Made by a program: the position numbers and the translations under genes. DNA of 64,000 bases. Source: an uncultured Clostridia bacterium (GTDB lineage Bacteria > Bacillota > Clostridia > TANB77 > CAG-508). A model generated the notes under the pieces. The model was not told the DNA's origin. It ran no database searches and was given only the letters and a program-made list of their open reading frames with translations. Location of the stretch: contig CAJFII010000003.1 of assembly GCA_904381285.1 (NCBI GenBank), positions 97,449-161,448 on the forward strand. Direction: 5' to 3'. Positions 9,733 through 18,363 of this stretch are shown here, piece after piece (position 1 is the stretch's first letter; the number at the start of each line of letters is the position of its first letter).

Positions 9733-9752
9733 GCGAGTAAGCATCTCTTTTA
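9711..9752 (+). terminator. Terminator overlapping the 59-residue gene
   Basis: Seventeen-base arms AGAGATGCTTGCTCGCT and complement, then TTTT. The 5' arm is the last coding stretch of the gene, so the stop codon lies in the loop. Confidence 0.9.
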
Positions 9753-9761
9753 TAGTTATAT

Positions 9762-10341
9762 TCACAATAAAATTGGTTGAAGTTGTTCTTTTTCTAATCC
9801 TAATTCTAAAGTCTTTATAATATATTCTGGGTCAAATACTAAAGAACGAGGTTTAGTAATTGGATTGTCCTGTCTAAACGGAACAAAGAAATAATTATGT
9901 CTATTTAATAAAGTACCTATATTGGATGCATTACCACTTAGTGCATCATTTGTAGATACAGCGATTACTAAAGCATTATTATTCCTTAAATGAGATTTTG
10001 CAGCCATTGTGACAGGAGTGTCTGTAATTCCATTAACTAATTTTGCAATTGTATTTCCAGTACATGGGGCAATTATCATGATATCTGTCATTTTTTTTGG
10101 ACCGTATTGGTTCTGCATCTTGTATAGTATGAATAATTTTTTTCTTAGTTATATCTTCAATTTCTTCTATAAAATCTTTTGCATTTCCGAATTTTGTATC
10201 TAAATTATATGCATTAAAAGACATAATAGGAATTATTTCTGCACCATTTTCAATTATTTCTTTCATTTTTGGAATTGTGCGTTTAAATGTACAAAAAGAA
10301 CCAGTTATAGCAAATCCTACTTTTTTACCATCTAATTTCAA
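9762..10341 (-). CDS. dpaB: Dipicolinate synthase subunit B (SpoVFB), split by an in-frame CGG (+1)
   Basis: Flavoprotein subunit that with DpaA makes dipicolinic acid in the mother cell for the spore core. Frame 0 (ATG 10341) reads KVGFAITGSFCTF and HTIQDAEPI, then CGG (10104-10102) as codon 80. Skipping the C gives GGT and resumes G-P-K-K-M-T-D, IIAPCTGNT, NGITDTPVTMAAKSHLRN and KEQLQPILL to 9762, 192 residues in all. The family sequence at the break is AEPIGPKK, so one Gly is expected exactly where CGGT lies. No dpaA is adjacent. Pseudogene or sequence error are alternatives. Confidence 0.88.
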
Positions 10342-10502
10342 ATTTATTAGCCTCCTCTCTGTAGTTTATAATATATTTTATGAAATTATGTAAATTTTGC
10401 TACTTACGAAAAAATGAATAACATGGAAATATACGTTTTTGTATGTACAATTTTGTAAAATCATGTTAAAATATATATATATTTGTAAGAGGGGGAAATA
10501 TT

Positions 10503-12041
10503 GTGAAAAATAATGAAACTATATTAATACTTGATTTTTTTGGTCAATACAACCAACTAATTGCTAGAAGAGTAAGAGAATGTAATGTATATTGTGAAAT
10601 TGTACCATATGATATTTCAATAGAAAAAATTAAAGAAAAAAATCCAAAAGGTTTAATATTTACAGGAGGACCAAATAGTGTATATTTAGAGGATTCTCCA
10701 ATGTGTGATAAAAAAATCTTTGAATTAGGTATTCCTATTTTAGGAATATGCTATGGTATGCAACTTATGACACATATTTTAGGCGGTAATGTAGAAAGAG
10801 CTGAAAAAAGAGAATATGGAACATTACCAGTTAATATAGATAATACTTCTTTATTATTTTCAGGACTTGGAGATACAAATGACTGTTTAATGAGTCATAC
10901 TGATTTTGTATCAGAAGTGCCAGAGGGCTTTGAAGTAGTTGGAACTACGGCTAATTGCCCAACGGCAGCTATGCAAAATGTAGATAAAAAATTTTATGGA
11001 ATTCAATTTCATCCAGAAGTAAATAATACAATCAATGGAACAATGATTATAAAGAATTTCTTATACAATGTATGTGGTTGTACAGGAAATTGGAAAATGT
11101 CATCATTTGTAGAAGAATCTATTAAAAATTTAAAAGAAAAAATTGGAGATAAAAAAGCATTATGTGCTTTATCTGGAGGAGTAGATTCATCTGTTGCTGC
11201 TGTATTATTACATAAGGCAATTGGAAAAAACTTGACATGTATATTTGTTGATCACGGACTACTTAGAAAAAATGAAGGCGATGAGGTTGAAGATATATTC
11301 AGGAATCAATTTGACATTAATTTAATAAGAGTTAATGCAAAAGATAGATTCTTGGCAAAACTTGCTGGAGTAACAGATCCTGAGACTAAAAGAAAAATAA
11401 TAGGTGAAGAATTCATTCGTGTATTTGAAGAAGAAGCTAAAAAAATTGGAACAGTAGATTATCTAGTTCAAGGAACGATTTACCCAGATGTAATAGAAAG
11501 CGGATTAGGAAAAGGTACTACAATAAAAAGCCATCATAATGTAGGAGGACTTCCTGACTATGTAGATTTTAAAGAAATTGTTGAACCTTTAAGAGATTTA
11601 TTTAAAGATGAAGTTCGTAAGACTGGTTTAGAATTAGGAATTCCTGAAAATTTAGTTTATAGGCAACCATTCCCAGGTCCAGGACTTGCAATAAGAATTA
11701 TTGGTGATATAACTGATGGCAAGTTAGAAATCTTAAAAGATGCTGATGCTATTTTCAGGGAAGAAATTAAATTAGCAGGACTTGACAAAGAAATTAATCA
11801 ATATTTTGCAGTATTAACTAATTTAAGAAGTGTTGGAGTTATGGGGGACGATAGAACATATGATTATACTATTGCTTTACGAGCTGTTACAACATCAGAC
11901 TTCATGACAGCGGTATGGTCTAAAATACCATATGAAATTTTAGAAAAAGTTTCTGCAAGAATTGTAAATGAAGTTAAACATGTAAATAGAGTAGTATATG
12001 ATATAACAGGTAAACCACCAGCAACAATAGAATGGGAATAA
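10503..12041 (+). CDS. guaA: GMP synthase (glutamine-hydrolysing)
   Basis: Aminates XMP to GMP using glutamine and ATP. The 512-residue protein has an N-terminal glutamine amidotransferase domain with the nucleophile in LGICYGMQL (Cys83) and the FHPEV triad region. The ATP pyrophosphatase domain carries the P-loop LSGGVDSS near residue 223, and the C-terminal dimerisation domain carries [16 protein letters not shown] start with AGAGGGGG upstream. Many CGG triplets occur here only across codon boundaries (for example GGC GGT), never as a codon. Confidence 0.98.
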   Translation: MKNNETILILDFFGQYNQLIARRVRECNVYCEIVPYDISIEKIKEKNPKGLIFTGGPNSVYLEDSPMCDKKIFELGIPILGICYGMQLMTHILGGNVERAEKREYGTLPVNIDNTSLLFSGLGDTNDCLMSHTDFVSEVPEGFEVVGTTANCPTAAMQNVDKKFYGIQFHPEVNNTINGTMIIKNFLYNVCGCTGNWKMSSFVEESIKNLKEKIGDKKALCALSGGVDSSVAAVLLHKAIGKNLTCIFVDHGLLRKNEGDEVEDIFRNQFDINLIRVNAKDRFLAKLAGVTDPETKRKIIGEEFIRVFEEEAKKIGTVDYLVQGTIYPDVIESGLGKGTTIKSHHNVGGLPDYVDFKEIVEPLRDLFKDEVRKTGLELGIPENLVYRQPFPGPGLAIRIIGDITDGKLEILKDADAIFREEIKLAGLDKEINQYFAVLTNLRSVGVMGDDRTYDYTIALRAVTTSDFMTAVWSKIPYEILEKVSARIVNEVKHVNRVVYDITGKPPATIEWE

Positions 12042-12053
12042 TATAAAACATAT

Positions 12054-12086
12054 AACATACTAGTTTTTGACTAGTATGTTTTTTTA
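12054..12086 (+). terminator. Terminator of guaA
   Basis: Perfect 10-bp stem AACATACTAG/CTAGTATGTT followed by seven T. Confidence 0.92.
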
Positions 12087-12119
12087 TCACAAAAAGCAAA
12101 CATTTTTTTGTAAAAACTA

Positions 12120-12148
12120 TTGACAAAGAACTTTTGTTCTATTATAAT
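12120..12148 (+). promoter_or_regulatory. SOS promoter with LexA box in the spacer
   Basis: Consensus TTGACA (12120-12125), 17-bp spacer, TATAAT (12143-12148). The spacer is filled by the perfect palindrome AGAACTTTTGTTCT (12127-12140), which matches the Gram-positive LexA consensus GAAC-N4-GTTC. LexA bound here would occlude RNA polymerase. Confidence 0.85.
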
Positions 12149-12195
12149 TAACACATGAAAAGAATAAATGTTCGCGAAAGTAAAGGGGGATAATT

Positions 12196-12501
12196 ATGAA
12201 ATTAAAAATAGTTAATTTTTCTAAATTTATAAGGAGTATAATGTTAATAGTTGGAATAATTTTCATTATAAGTTTATTTATTAACAATAAAAGTTTTTCA
12301 TATAAAGAAAATGAATTTAAAGAAATTTATGTGTCAAATGGAGATACATTGTGGAGTATAGCAAAAGAAGAAAAAGAGAATAATCCATATTATAAAAATA
12401 AAGATATTAGAGACATTGTCAACAATATTAAATCAATAAATAAATTAAATAGTGGAAATTTATTTGCAAATCAGAAGCTAATAATTCCATATAACAACTA
12501 A
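12196..12501 (+). CDS. YneA-like LysM cell-division suppressor
   Basis: Probable SOS-induced inhibitor of division. The 101-residue protein has one N-terminal membrane segment (about residues 12-28) and a LysM domain (YVSNGDTLWSIAKEE ... NQKLIIPYN), the architecture of Bacillus YneA. The SOS promoter directly upstream supports this. In Bacillus yneA is divergent from lexA; no lexA is present here. The neighbour in convergent orientation is a Xer-type recombinase. Function is inferred from architecture and regulation, since sequence identity between such short proteins is low. Confidence 0.82.
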   Translation: MKLKIVNFSKFIRSIMLIVGIIFIISLFINNKSFSYKENEFKEIYVSNGDTLWSIAKEEKENNPYYKNKDIRDIVNNIKSINKLNSGNLFANQKLIIPYNN

Positions 12502-12503
12502 AA

Positions 12504-12547
12504 TTAAACAAACAGGAATATTATAATTATATTCTCTGTTTGTTTAA
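12504..12547. terminator. Bidirectional terminator between yneA-like gene and xer
   Basis: TTAAACAAACAG pairs with CTGTTTGTTTAA, with an inner GAATAT/ATATTC pairing. Confidence 0.8.
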
Positions 12548-12562
12548 TCTAAATAATATACA

Positions 12563-13537
12563 TTAGAGATTAGCTAAAGGGTTACTTTCAACTGCATTTC
12601 GTACTTGTTCATTTTCAACATGAGTATATATTTCTGTTGTAGAAATACTAGCGTGCCCTAAAAGTTCTTGCAAAGCTCTAATATCTACATTTCCATATTG
12701 ATACATAAGTGTAGCTGCTGTATGTCTTAATTTATGTACTGAATATTTATTTGTATCAAGACCAGCTTTTCTTAATTCATTTTTTATAATATATTGGACA
12801 GTTCTATTACTGATACGTTCTCGTCTTTCGCTTAGAAATAATGCATCTTTAGAATCATATTTTATTCCTTCTTTAGGTCGTACTTCTAAGTATTCAGCAA
12901 TTGCTCTCATACATGCATTATTTAGATAAATAGTACGTTCTTTGTTACCTTTACCAATAACAGTCATTTTACAATCATCAAACTTAATATCTTTAATATT
13001 TATATTTACTAATTCTGATAAACGCATTCCACAATTCAAAAATAGGGTTGTAATAGCGTAATCTCTATAGCTATTTCTGTTATCTTCATTACCTGCTACA
13101 GATAATAATTTTTTGCTATCATCTAAAGTAAGATATTTTGGCATACGTCTATCTAGTTTAGGGGTTTCTAAATCTTGTGCAGGGTTTGTTTCAATTAATT
13201 TTGCTTTAGAAGATAAATATTTAAAAAATACTCTTATACTAGATACTTTTCTTGCTCTTGTAGCTGGTTTACTTCTCAAATTAGTAGCAAGATATGAAAT
13301 AAAGGCATGAATATCATCTAAAGTAATTCTTTTTATAGTATTAATATCTATATCATTTATAATAATTTTAGAAAAATCATGTTCATTTGTTAAACCAAAA
13401 TGTATTTTTATAAATTTTAAAAAAGTTGCAAGATCATAATTATATTCTTTTATAGTATTTGGTGATTTATTCAAAATAGTAACAGTATAATCTAAAAAAG
13501 AATTTAAAAAGTCAGGATTATCATTTCTATCAATCAT
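12563..13537 (-). CDS. Tyrosine recombinase, XerC/XerD type
   Basis: Site-specific recombinase of 324 residues, probably the chromosome-dimer resolvase. An N-terminal SAM-like core-binding domain (residues 10-115) precedes the catalytic domain, whose residues are all visible: Arg172 (CGMRLSEL), Lys in IGKGNKERT (196-201), HKLRH with His268 and Arg271, His295 (LLGHASIS) and Tyr304 (EIYTHV). It lies 1.9 kb from the left repeat of the inovirus, which has no integrase of its own, so this enzyme is the best local candidate for phage integration. Whether it is the host Xer or a phage-derived enzyme cannot be settled here. Confidence 0.92.
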   Translation of the reverse strand: MIDRNDNPDFLNSFLDYTVTILNKSPNTIKEYNYDLATFLKFIKIHFGLTNEHDFSKIIINDIDINTIKRITLDDIHAFISYLATNLRSKPATRARKVSSIRVFFKYLSSKAKLIETNPAQDLETPKLDRRMPKYLTLDDSKKLLSVAGNEDNRNSYRDYAITTLFLNCGMRLSELVNINIKDIKFDDCKMTVIGKGNKERTIYLNNACMRAIAEYLEVRPKEGIKYDSKDALFLSERRERISNRTVQYIIKNELRKAGLDTNKYSVHKLRHTAATLMYQYGNVDIRALQELLGHASISTTEIYTHVENEQVRNAVESNPLANL

Positions 13538-13754
13538 TAAAGACCCTCCTAGTTATATTTGCTAAAATCTATATATAAATTATACATCAAAACTAAAATA
13601 TTTTGTACAATGTTTTTAAAAAATAGTAAAATACACAAAATAGCTCAAGATTGAATTATTTACTTTCAAGAAAAAGAATGATATATTTCTTGTTTTTTAT
13701 TTTAAGATATGATAGACTAACTTTGCAAATTAAAAGAAAGGGGGAAAATAAATA

Positions 13755-14234
13755 ATGAACAAAAAATTAATTTATGGATTAATTGCCTTAGTTATTATAA
13801 TTGCAATTGTAGTAGCTCTTTATTTCGTTTTGAGCAAAAACAAAGAGGAAAATGTAAACATTGATATGCAAGCGTTAAATACTACTTTATCATCACAACC
13901 TCCATTTAACGAACTTGCTACCACAGATGTAACAGTAGAAACATTAGAAGCAGTTTTACAAATTAATGCAGATGAAGTAGAAGAGGTAATTGGAAAAATG
14001 CCTATGATGAATGTACAAGCTAGTATGTATATAGTAATTAAAGCAAAAGATGGAGCAGTAGACAGTGTAAAAACAAAAGTTGAAGACTATGGAACTGCTT
14101 ATGAAGAACAATGGGCAACTTATTTACCAGCCCAGTATGAATTAGTAAAACAAAGAATAATTGGAGTAAAAGGTAATTATGTATATTTAATTATTTCTGA
14201 AAATGCATTAGATTTAGAAGCATTAATCAAATAG
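13755..14234 (+). CDS. DUF4358-like membrane-anchored protein
   Basis: A 159-residue protein with one N-terminal membrane segment (residues 4-27) and an extracytoplasmic domain with the DUF4358 pattern (MYIVIKAKDGAVDSVKTKV ... KQRIIGVKGNYVYLIIS). Function unknown; such proteins are widespread in Clostridia. An AAGGGGG ribosome binding site lies upstream. It is a single gene with its own terminator and the last host gene before the gene-less stretch. Confidence 0.75.
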   Translation: MNKKLIYGLIALVIIIAIVVALYFVLSKNKEENVNIDMQALNTTLSSQPPFNELATTDVTVETLEAVLQINADEVEEVIGKMPMMNVQASMYIVIKAKDGAVDSVKTKVEDYGTAYEEQWATYLPAQYELVKQRIIGVKGNYVYLIISENALDLEALIK

Positions 14235-14266
14235 ATACAAGTACAAGATAAATTATAATTTATAAT

Positions 14267-14304
14267 GAGAATATTAAATTAATAATAATATTCTCTATTT
14301 TTAT
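14267..14304 (+). terminator. Terminator after DUF4358-like gene
   Basis: GAGAATATTA pairs with TAATATTCTC, followed by TATTTTTATT. Confidence 0.8.
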
Positions 14305-15481
14305 TAATGTAGAAAAAAGCAAGAAGAAAGAGGATTTGTAAATATTTTGATTTATGTACTATGGAAAATTAAAATTATAGAAATTTTTTCTACTTTGTAA
14401 AAACAGTAGAGTAGGGGATAGCACACTTTTTCAATATATAAAAATTAGGAAAATATATTGAATAAAATTTTGTGCAATCTTCTATTAGACTAATAATAAA
14501 TTTTATAAATAAAAAACTTTTTTAAATATAAAAAATAAATTTATGATTTAAAACTAATTTATAAATATTTAGAATTTTTAAAATTATAATTTTGTAATGC
14601 AAACATTGTAATATCAAAAAACGAACATTTGTTATTTAACAATTCTTTTATATAATTTATATAATATTTTAATTAAATTATTGTTTAATTAAGTTCAAAA
14701 TCGTTTTTAAGCAATTTTAATTATTGAATTGTAAAATTTATCATTTATTATATAAATTTTGATTTTAACGAATTTCGTTTGCAGATTTATATATTCTAAT
14801 TAATATAATAAATATTTGTATCTTGTGCTATGATCTTATAAATTCTATAATTGTTGCAATAACTGTATTAAAAAATTATACAAAATAATGATTTTCTAAA
14901 ATCGGTTTTAAGCCGTTTTTATTTTTAGGTTGATAAATTACTTGTTTAAAATTTAAGACCTAAGTATTGATTTTAGGAAATTACTATTAAAAATTAGATT
15001 TTTCTGAAGAAATTATTGTTATATATAGATATACAAAAAAGTACTAAAAATGCGACGCACGAGAATCGATTTTAAGACGTTTTTATTTTTTAGGCATATA
15101 ATTTGTTGTCTGCAAAATAAGGCAAATATGCAGAAATAGGCATTTGGGAATTTTTGAAAAAATTTTCATAATAGAAATAATAATTAATATAATGAATAAA
15201 AATTTATAGATACAAATTAAAATAATAGATAAAAAATAAATAAGTAAAATAAAAAAATGTTTTAAAATTGATTTTAATGAGTCATAAGAATATTAATATA
15301 ACAGTAATACAAAAGACTTATAATAATTATAATAATAATGAATATAATATAGATATAATAAGAAAATAAAGATGTATAAATGAATATTAGTATATATAAA
15401 ACAGCTAAAAGCCTTGAAATAGTAGAAGTATAGATTTATAGCTATTGTATATTATACTCTCCTATCTCTTTTTGTACAAAA
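14305..15481. other. Gene-less A+T-rich stretch with dispersed motif copies
   Basis: About 1.2 kb with no supportable gene on either strand; stops are dense in all frames. A loosely conserved motif of the form AAATCG-TTTTAAG-CGTTTTTAT-TTTAGG recurs near 14697 (partial), 14898-14929, 15064-15094 and 15263 (partial), at intervals of about 200, 166 and 199 bp. A near-LexA box CGAACATTTGTTAT sits at 14622-14635 with no gene after it. The stretch lies between the host genes and the left prophage repeat, at the point where coding-strand bias flips. Confidence 0.6.
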
Positions 15482-15583
15482 CTTTCCTTTTGCGCAATGT
15501 TTGATATCTATTTTTTAGGGATTTATTTTCCCCTATCGATTAACTTGACTTATTATAAACATATAAATTTTTAAATGTCAATA
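15482..15583 (+). repeat. Left attachment repeat (attL)
   Basis: 102 bp, matching 21737-21838 with five mismatches: four clustered near positions 18-24 of the repeat, one near position 61. It contains the short inverted repeat TAGGG/CCCTA and, on the minus strand, a promoter-like TTGACA-18 bp-TATAAT (15581-15552) that points into the gene-less host flank. Confidence 0.9.
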
Positions 15584-15586
15584 CTT

Positions 15587-15880
15587 TTAAGAAATTTTTT
15601 TCTTTGAATAATATATAACTCTTTTCTTTCGTTGATGCTCTAACCTACAATTTTTAGAAACATTATAGCCTACAGAATAACTGCTACTCTTCTTAGATAA
15701 TAAATATTCATAAGTATGATACAATAAACAATTTCTTAAATCTTCTAAATCTGAGTCTTTATCTATTGCATAAACTTTATGAAAATTAAAAGCATATAAC
15801 TCTAAAGCATCTAAAATTAAATCTAATTGACCTTCTAAAAGTTGTAAATGAATATCGTTAATAACATCAGTATTAAAAAT
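15587..15880 (-). CDS. Unrecognised inovirus protein, probable ATT start
   Basis: No family recognised. The 97-residue product has a Leu/Asp/Glu-rich helical N-terminus (LQLLEGQLDLILDALEL) and a Lys/Arg-rich tail, so it may bind nucleic acid. The open frame extends upstream to a TTG at 15958, but that part overlaps a consensus promoter (15940-15912), so translation must begin after about 15905. The only Shine-Dalgarno site is AGGGGGG (15893-15887), and six bases beyond it lies ATT at 15880. No ATG, GTG or TTG follows in frame for about 30 codons. AUU initiation is therefore inferred. Confidence 0.55.
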   Translation of the reverse strand: MFNTDVINDIHLQLLEGQLDLILDALELYAFNFHKVYAIDKDSDLEDLRNCLLYHTYEYLLSKKSSSYSVGYNVSKNCRLEHQRKKRVIYYSKKKIS

Positions 15881-15911
15881 ATATATCCCCCCTATTCTCA
15901 AGTATAAACAA

Positions 15912-15940
15912 ATTATACTACATTTATGTAAACACGTCAA
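15912..15940 (-). promoter_or_regulatory. Consensus promoter reading toward the left end of the prophage
   Basis: TTGACG (15940-15935), exactly 17 bp, TATAAT (15917-15912). It drives the 97-residue gene. In the excised circular form transcription could continue across the joined att site into the structural operon. Confidence 0.8.
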
Positions 15941-16015
15941 ATTTAATAAAAATGACAAATTTCGACATACAAAAAAATATTACAATGATATACTATTTAA
16001 AAGGGGGAAATAAAA

Positions 16016-16426
16016 ATGAATAAAAATATTATTAAAATTCTATTAGTAATAATTTTAATAGCAATATTAGTATTGTTAATAAAAGCATTTACGCCAAAAA
16101 AAGAAACAGAAATAAAACAAACTGTTTCTAAAACTAGCTACAGTAACATTAAACAAGAAAATGAACAACAAAATACCGAGCCTAAAAAATTATATATTAA
16201 AGAACATAAAATGAGTAACAACTCTATAAGTGGAATTGTAAAAAATAATACTAATAATGTAATTAAAAACATTACAATAACAGCAGATTGCTACGATAAA
16301 GATAATAATAAAGTTGGAACAAGTATGGACATGATAAACGAATTAAAACCTGGTGAGACATGGAAATTTAACATGTGGGCATATTCTACAGCAACTAAAT
16401 ACAGAAATATAAAATTAAAATATTAA
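16016..16426 (+). CDS. FxLYD-domain membrane-anchored protein (prophage cargo)
   Basis: A 136-residue protein with one N-terminal membrane segment (residues 6-25), a polar linker and a C-terminal FxLYD-like beta domain (SGIVKNNTNNVIKNITI ... LKPGETWKFNMWAY). It is the only prophage gene on the plus strand and is divergent from the 97-residue gene. A strong AAAAGGGGG site precedes the ATG. No role in virion assembly is suggested by the sequence; it looks like cargo acting at the host cell surface, perhaps in superinfection exclusion. That role is a guess. Confidence 0.7.
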   Translation: MNKNIIKILLVIILIAILVLLIKAFTPKKETEIKQTVSKTSYSNIKQENEQQNTEPKKLYIKEHKMSNNSISGIVKNNTNNVIKNITITADCYDKDNNKVGTSMDMINELKPGETWKFNMWAYSTATKYRNIKLKY

Positions 16427-16455
16427 GAAAGAGGCATATATCCTCTTTCTTTTAT
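16425..16455. terminator. Bidirectional terminator between FxLYD gene and rep
   Basis: AAGAAAGAGG pairs with CCTCTTTCTT. It separates the convergent genes and overlaps both stop regions. Confidence 0.85.
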
Positions 16456-17480
16456 ACTACTTCCCTACATTCAAATGGATTAAAATCAATTATATTACTT
16501 TCTAAATTCAATTTAAATCTTTGGCTTAAATCTATATTTACAGATTTCAAATCTTTAATATTTTTATAAAATACGGTCTTTGAAGTTCTATTTTTTACAT
16601 TTGTGACGCCATCAAGCATAATGCTACAATAAAAGTTATATAAATTTCTTGCCCTTGTAGAAGAAAAACAAGTATTCAAACGTCTTTCAATATCATCTTT
16701 ATTTCTAACTATAGTTAAATCGCTTTCAAACATCTTTAATAATTTCATAAATTCATCACTCCAAACTTTTTTTAAATCTTCATATATTACATTTTTTACT
16801 CTAATATATTTTTTATTATAAATATCTTCTAATTTCTTTTTCTTTATTTCACATTCAAAACGTATAAAACCTTTAATTTCTTCTAAATAGCTATCTATAT
16901 TAAAATTAGAATTAAATAATTTTTTAATATCATGTTTTCTAAATTCTAACATTTTATTATATATTTTTAATGTTGTAGTTGTTCCAGAAGTATAAATACT
17001 CTCATCTTGATAATGTTTTATATTTCTTCTAGGATAATTACAAAAACTTAAATTATTAATATATTTTCTAACTTTATCATTAGAACCTAAATCAAATACA
17101 ATAGCAATATCAATTCGCTGCAAAAACCAATGATTTAAATTAGGTAAATTAATATTATAAGAATATTCTACAGCACCAATAAGCCATTTCACAATTTTTG
17201 TTAAATTATAAAAGCCATTGTGAGAATTATACCCACGAATTATTTTATGATAAGAACCTTCAATTTCTAAATAATACATATCAACAAACTTATATTTACT
17301 ACCACAACCAACACGAACTGACAATGAAGAGCTATAAGACCCCTCTAATTTATCATTAACAATTTCATAATAGATTTCGCCGTCTTTTTGATTATAGCTT
17401 GTTTTTAATATAGAATTATGGTATATTTTGTCATATGTATTTTTATTTATCATAGTATATATTTTTATTGTATCTATCAT
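16452..17480 (-). CDS. Inovirus replication initiation protein (gene II/X type)
   Basis: Probable rolling-circle initiator that nicks the phage replicative form. The 342-residue protein begins MIDTIKIYT, and has LQRIDIAIVFDL near residue 125, Arg- and Tyr-rich patches, an IYNKMLEFRKH stretch near 180 and FIRFECEIKKKKL near 215, as in phage and plasmid Rep proteins of the filamentous-phage CRI family. I did not identify a complete HUH motif with confidence. It begins after GAGGT with good spacing, downstream of a G+C-rich candidate origin. Its opposite-strand shadow frames are not genes. Confidence 0.8.
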   Translation of the reverse strand: MIDTIKIYTMINKNTYDKIYHNSILKTSYNQKDGEIYYEIVNDKLEGSYSSSLSVRVGCGSKYKFVDMYYLEIEGSYHKIIRGYNSHNGFYNLTKIVKWLIGAVEYSYNINLPNLNHWFLQRIDIAIVFDLGSNDKVRKYINNLSFCNYPRRNIKHYQDESIYTSGTTTTLKIYNKMLEFRKHDIKKLFNSNFNIDSYLEEIKGFIRFECEIKKKKLEDIYNKKYIRVKNVIYEDLKKVWSDEFMKLLKMFESDLTIVRNKDDIERRLNTCFSSTRARNLYNFYCSIMLDGVTNVKNRTSKTVFYKNIKDLKSVNIDLSQRFKLNLESNIIDFNPFECREVV

Positions 17481-17555
17481 ATTAGTACCTCTTTTTTATA
17501 AAATAGTCCCATTTTTGGGACTTTCGGAGGGTGTTACTAAGAACCCTCCTACTTT

Positions 17556-17822
17556 TCAACTATTTAACAATTTTATAAAATCATCAATTAAATCATTATT
17601 TTCATTATAGGGTATATTAAATTTATTATATAAATTTGAAAATTTATCAGAAAGTTTTAATATTCTATTTATACCAGAATCAATAGTGTTAGAATAAGCA
17701 TTTAATTCTAAAAGCTTAAATCTACTTTTACAATTATATAAATAAATAATAGAAGTATCTAAACAATTTAATAATAACATAACTTCATCTTCTGATAAAC
17801 TAATAGATTTTTTTTTAGACAT
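17556..17822 (-). CDS. Small prophage protein, 88 residues
   Basis: No family recognised. The product is a soluble, helical, Leu-rich protein (SLSEDEVMLLLNCLDTSIIYLYNCK) that could be a dimeric regulator or copy-control factor. The ATG at 17822 is chosen because AAGGAG lies 7 bases upstream; a longer frame to 17837 would overlap that site. It sits between the candidate origin and rep and is probably co-transcribed with rep. Confidence 0.65.
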   Translation of the reverse strand: MSKKKSISLSEDEVMLLLNCLDTSIIYLYNCKSRFKLLELNAYSNTIDSGINRILKLSDKFSNLYNKFNIPYNENNDLIDDFIKLLNS

Positions 17823-17837
17823 AATAACTCCTTTCAC

Positions 17838-17905
17838 TCAAGCGCCGTGAAGGCTGTCAGCTCCCTACGGGCTCCACTCGCTACACTCGTTCCCCAAAAT
17901 TTTTT
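17838..17905 (-). other. G+C-rich candidate replication origin of the inovirus
   Basis: In a phage that is otherwise strongly A+T-rich, this stretch is more than half G+C and non-coding. It has imperfect inverted repeats (AGCTCCC/GGGCT around a TAC loop, and CGAGTG/CACTCG-type arms). It lies directly upstream of the rep transcription unit, where a rolling-circle origin is expected. The nick site cannot be assigned by eye. Confidence 0.4.
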
Positions 17906-17955
17906 GTAGACAATACTAAAGAAGTAAGGCAAAAAATTTATTATTTAAGGAAAAA

Positions 17956-18183
17956 CTATTTACAACCAGAAGCGAAAAAGTACTTTAATAATAAATCATA
18001 TAACTTACATAAACCTAAATATATTAAATAATATATTAAAATACCTACCCAAAAATTAGGTATAGCACTAGAAATAACCCAGTACAAAAAAATTGAAAAA
18101 AGAACAACTATCATTATTTTATTTTCATTGTTATTTAAAAATTTTCTCCACTTTTCTTTATCTCTTAAATTTATTTTTCTCAT
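17956..18183 (-). CDS. Small prophage membrane protein, 75 residues
   Basis: The N-terminus is charged (residues 1-22), followed by two hydrophobic segments (about 24-42 and 46-68), and it ends in a Cys/Lys tail. No family recognised. It lies downstream of the Zot gene in the same operon, after a 58-residue gene. A role in assembly or in host envelope interaction is likely by position only. A GAGAGG site precedes the start. Confidence 0.65.
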   Translation of the reverse strand: MRKINLRDKEKWRKFLNNNENKIMIVVLFSIFLYWVISSAIPNFWVGILIYYLIYLGLCKLYDLLLKYFFASGCK

Positions 18184-18186
18184 ATA

Positions 18187-18363
18187 CTATAACCTCTCTC
18201 CTATATAAACTTTATTATTTTTAAAATCTTCTATTAATCCTAAAACAGAATTATAATCTTCTTCATTTGCATTATCTTGAGAATATAGCTTTTTTAATTC
18301 TATTAAACCAGAAATTACATAGCCACATTCAAAATCATTTAACTCTTTAACTTTTATTCCCAT
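18187..18363 (-). CDS. Small acidic prophage protein, 58 residues
   Basis: The start codon follows the Zot stop codon directly (TAAATG), with GGTGG inside the end of zot as its ribosome binding site, so it is translationally coupled. The product begins MGIKVKELNDFECGYVI, and is soluble and helical with no recognised family. Coupling and normal codon use support a real gene. Confidence 0.65.
   Translation of the reverse strand: MGIKVKELNDFECGYVISGLIELKKLYSQDNANEEDYNSVLGLIEDFKNNKVYIGERL

Noticed and set aside
14622..14635. Second SOS box
   Set aside because: Only one half-site is exact and no gene or promoter follows it.
15482..15583. Exact dif site within the repeat
   Set aside because: Parts such as TTATAAAC recall a XerD arm, but spacing and the other arm do not fit the Firmicutes consensus, so I report only a Xer-type hypothesis.
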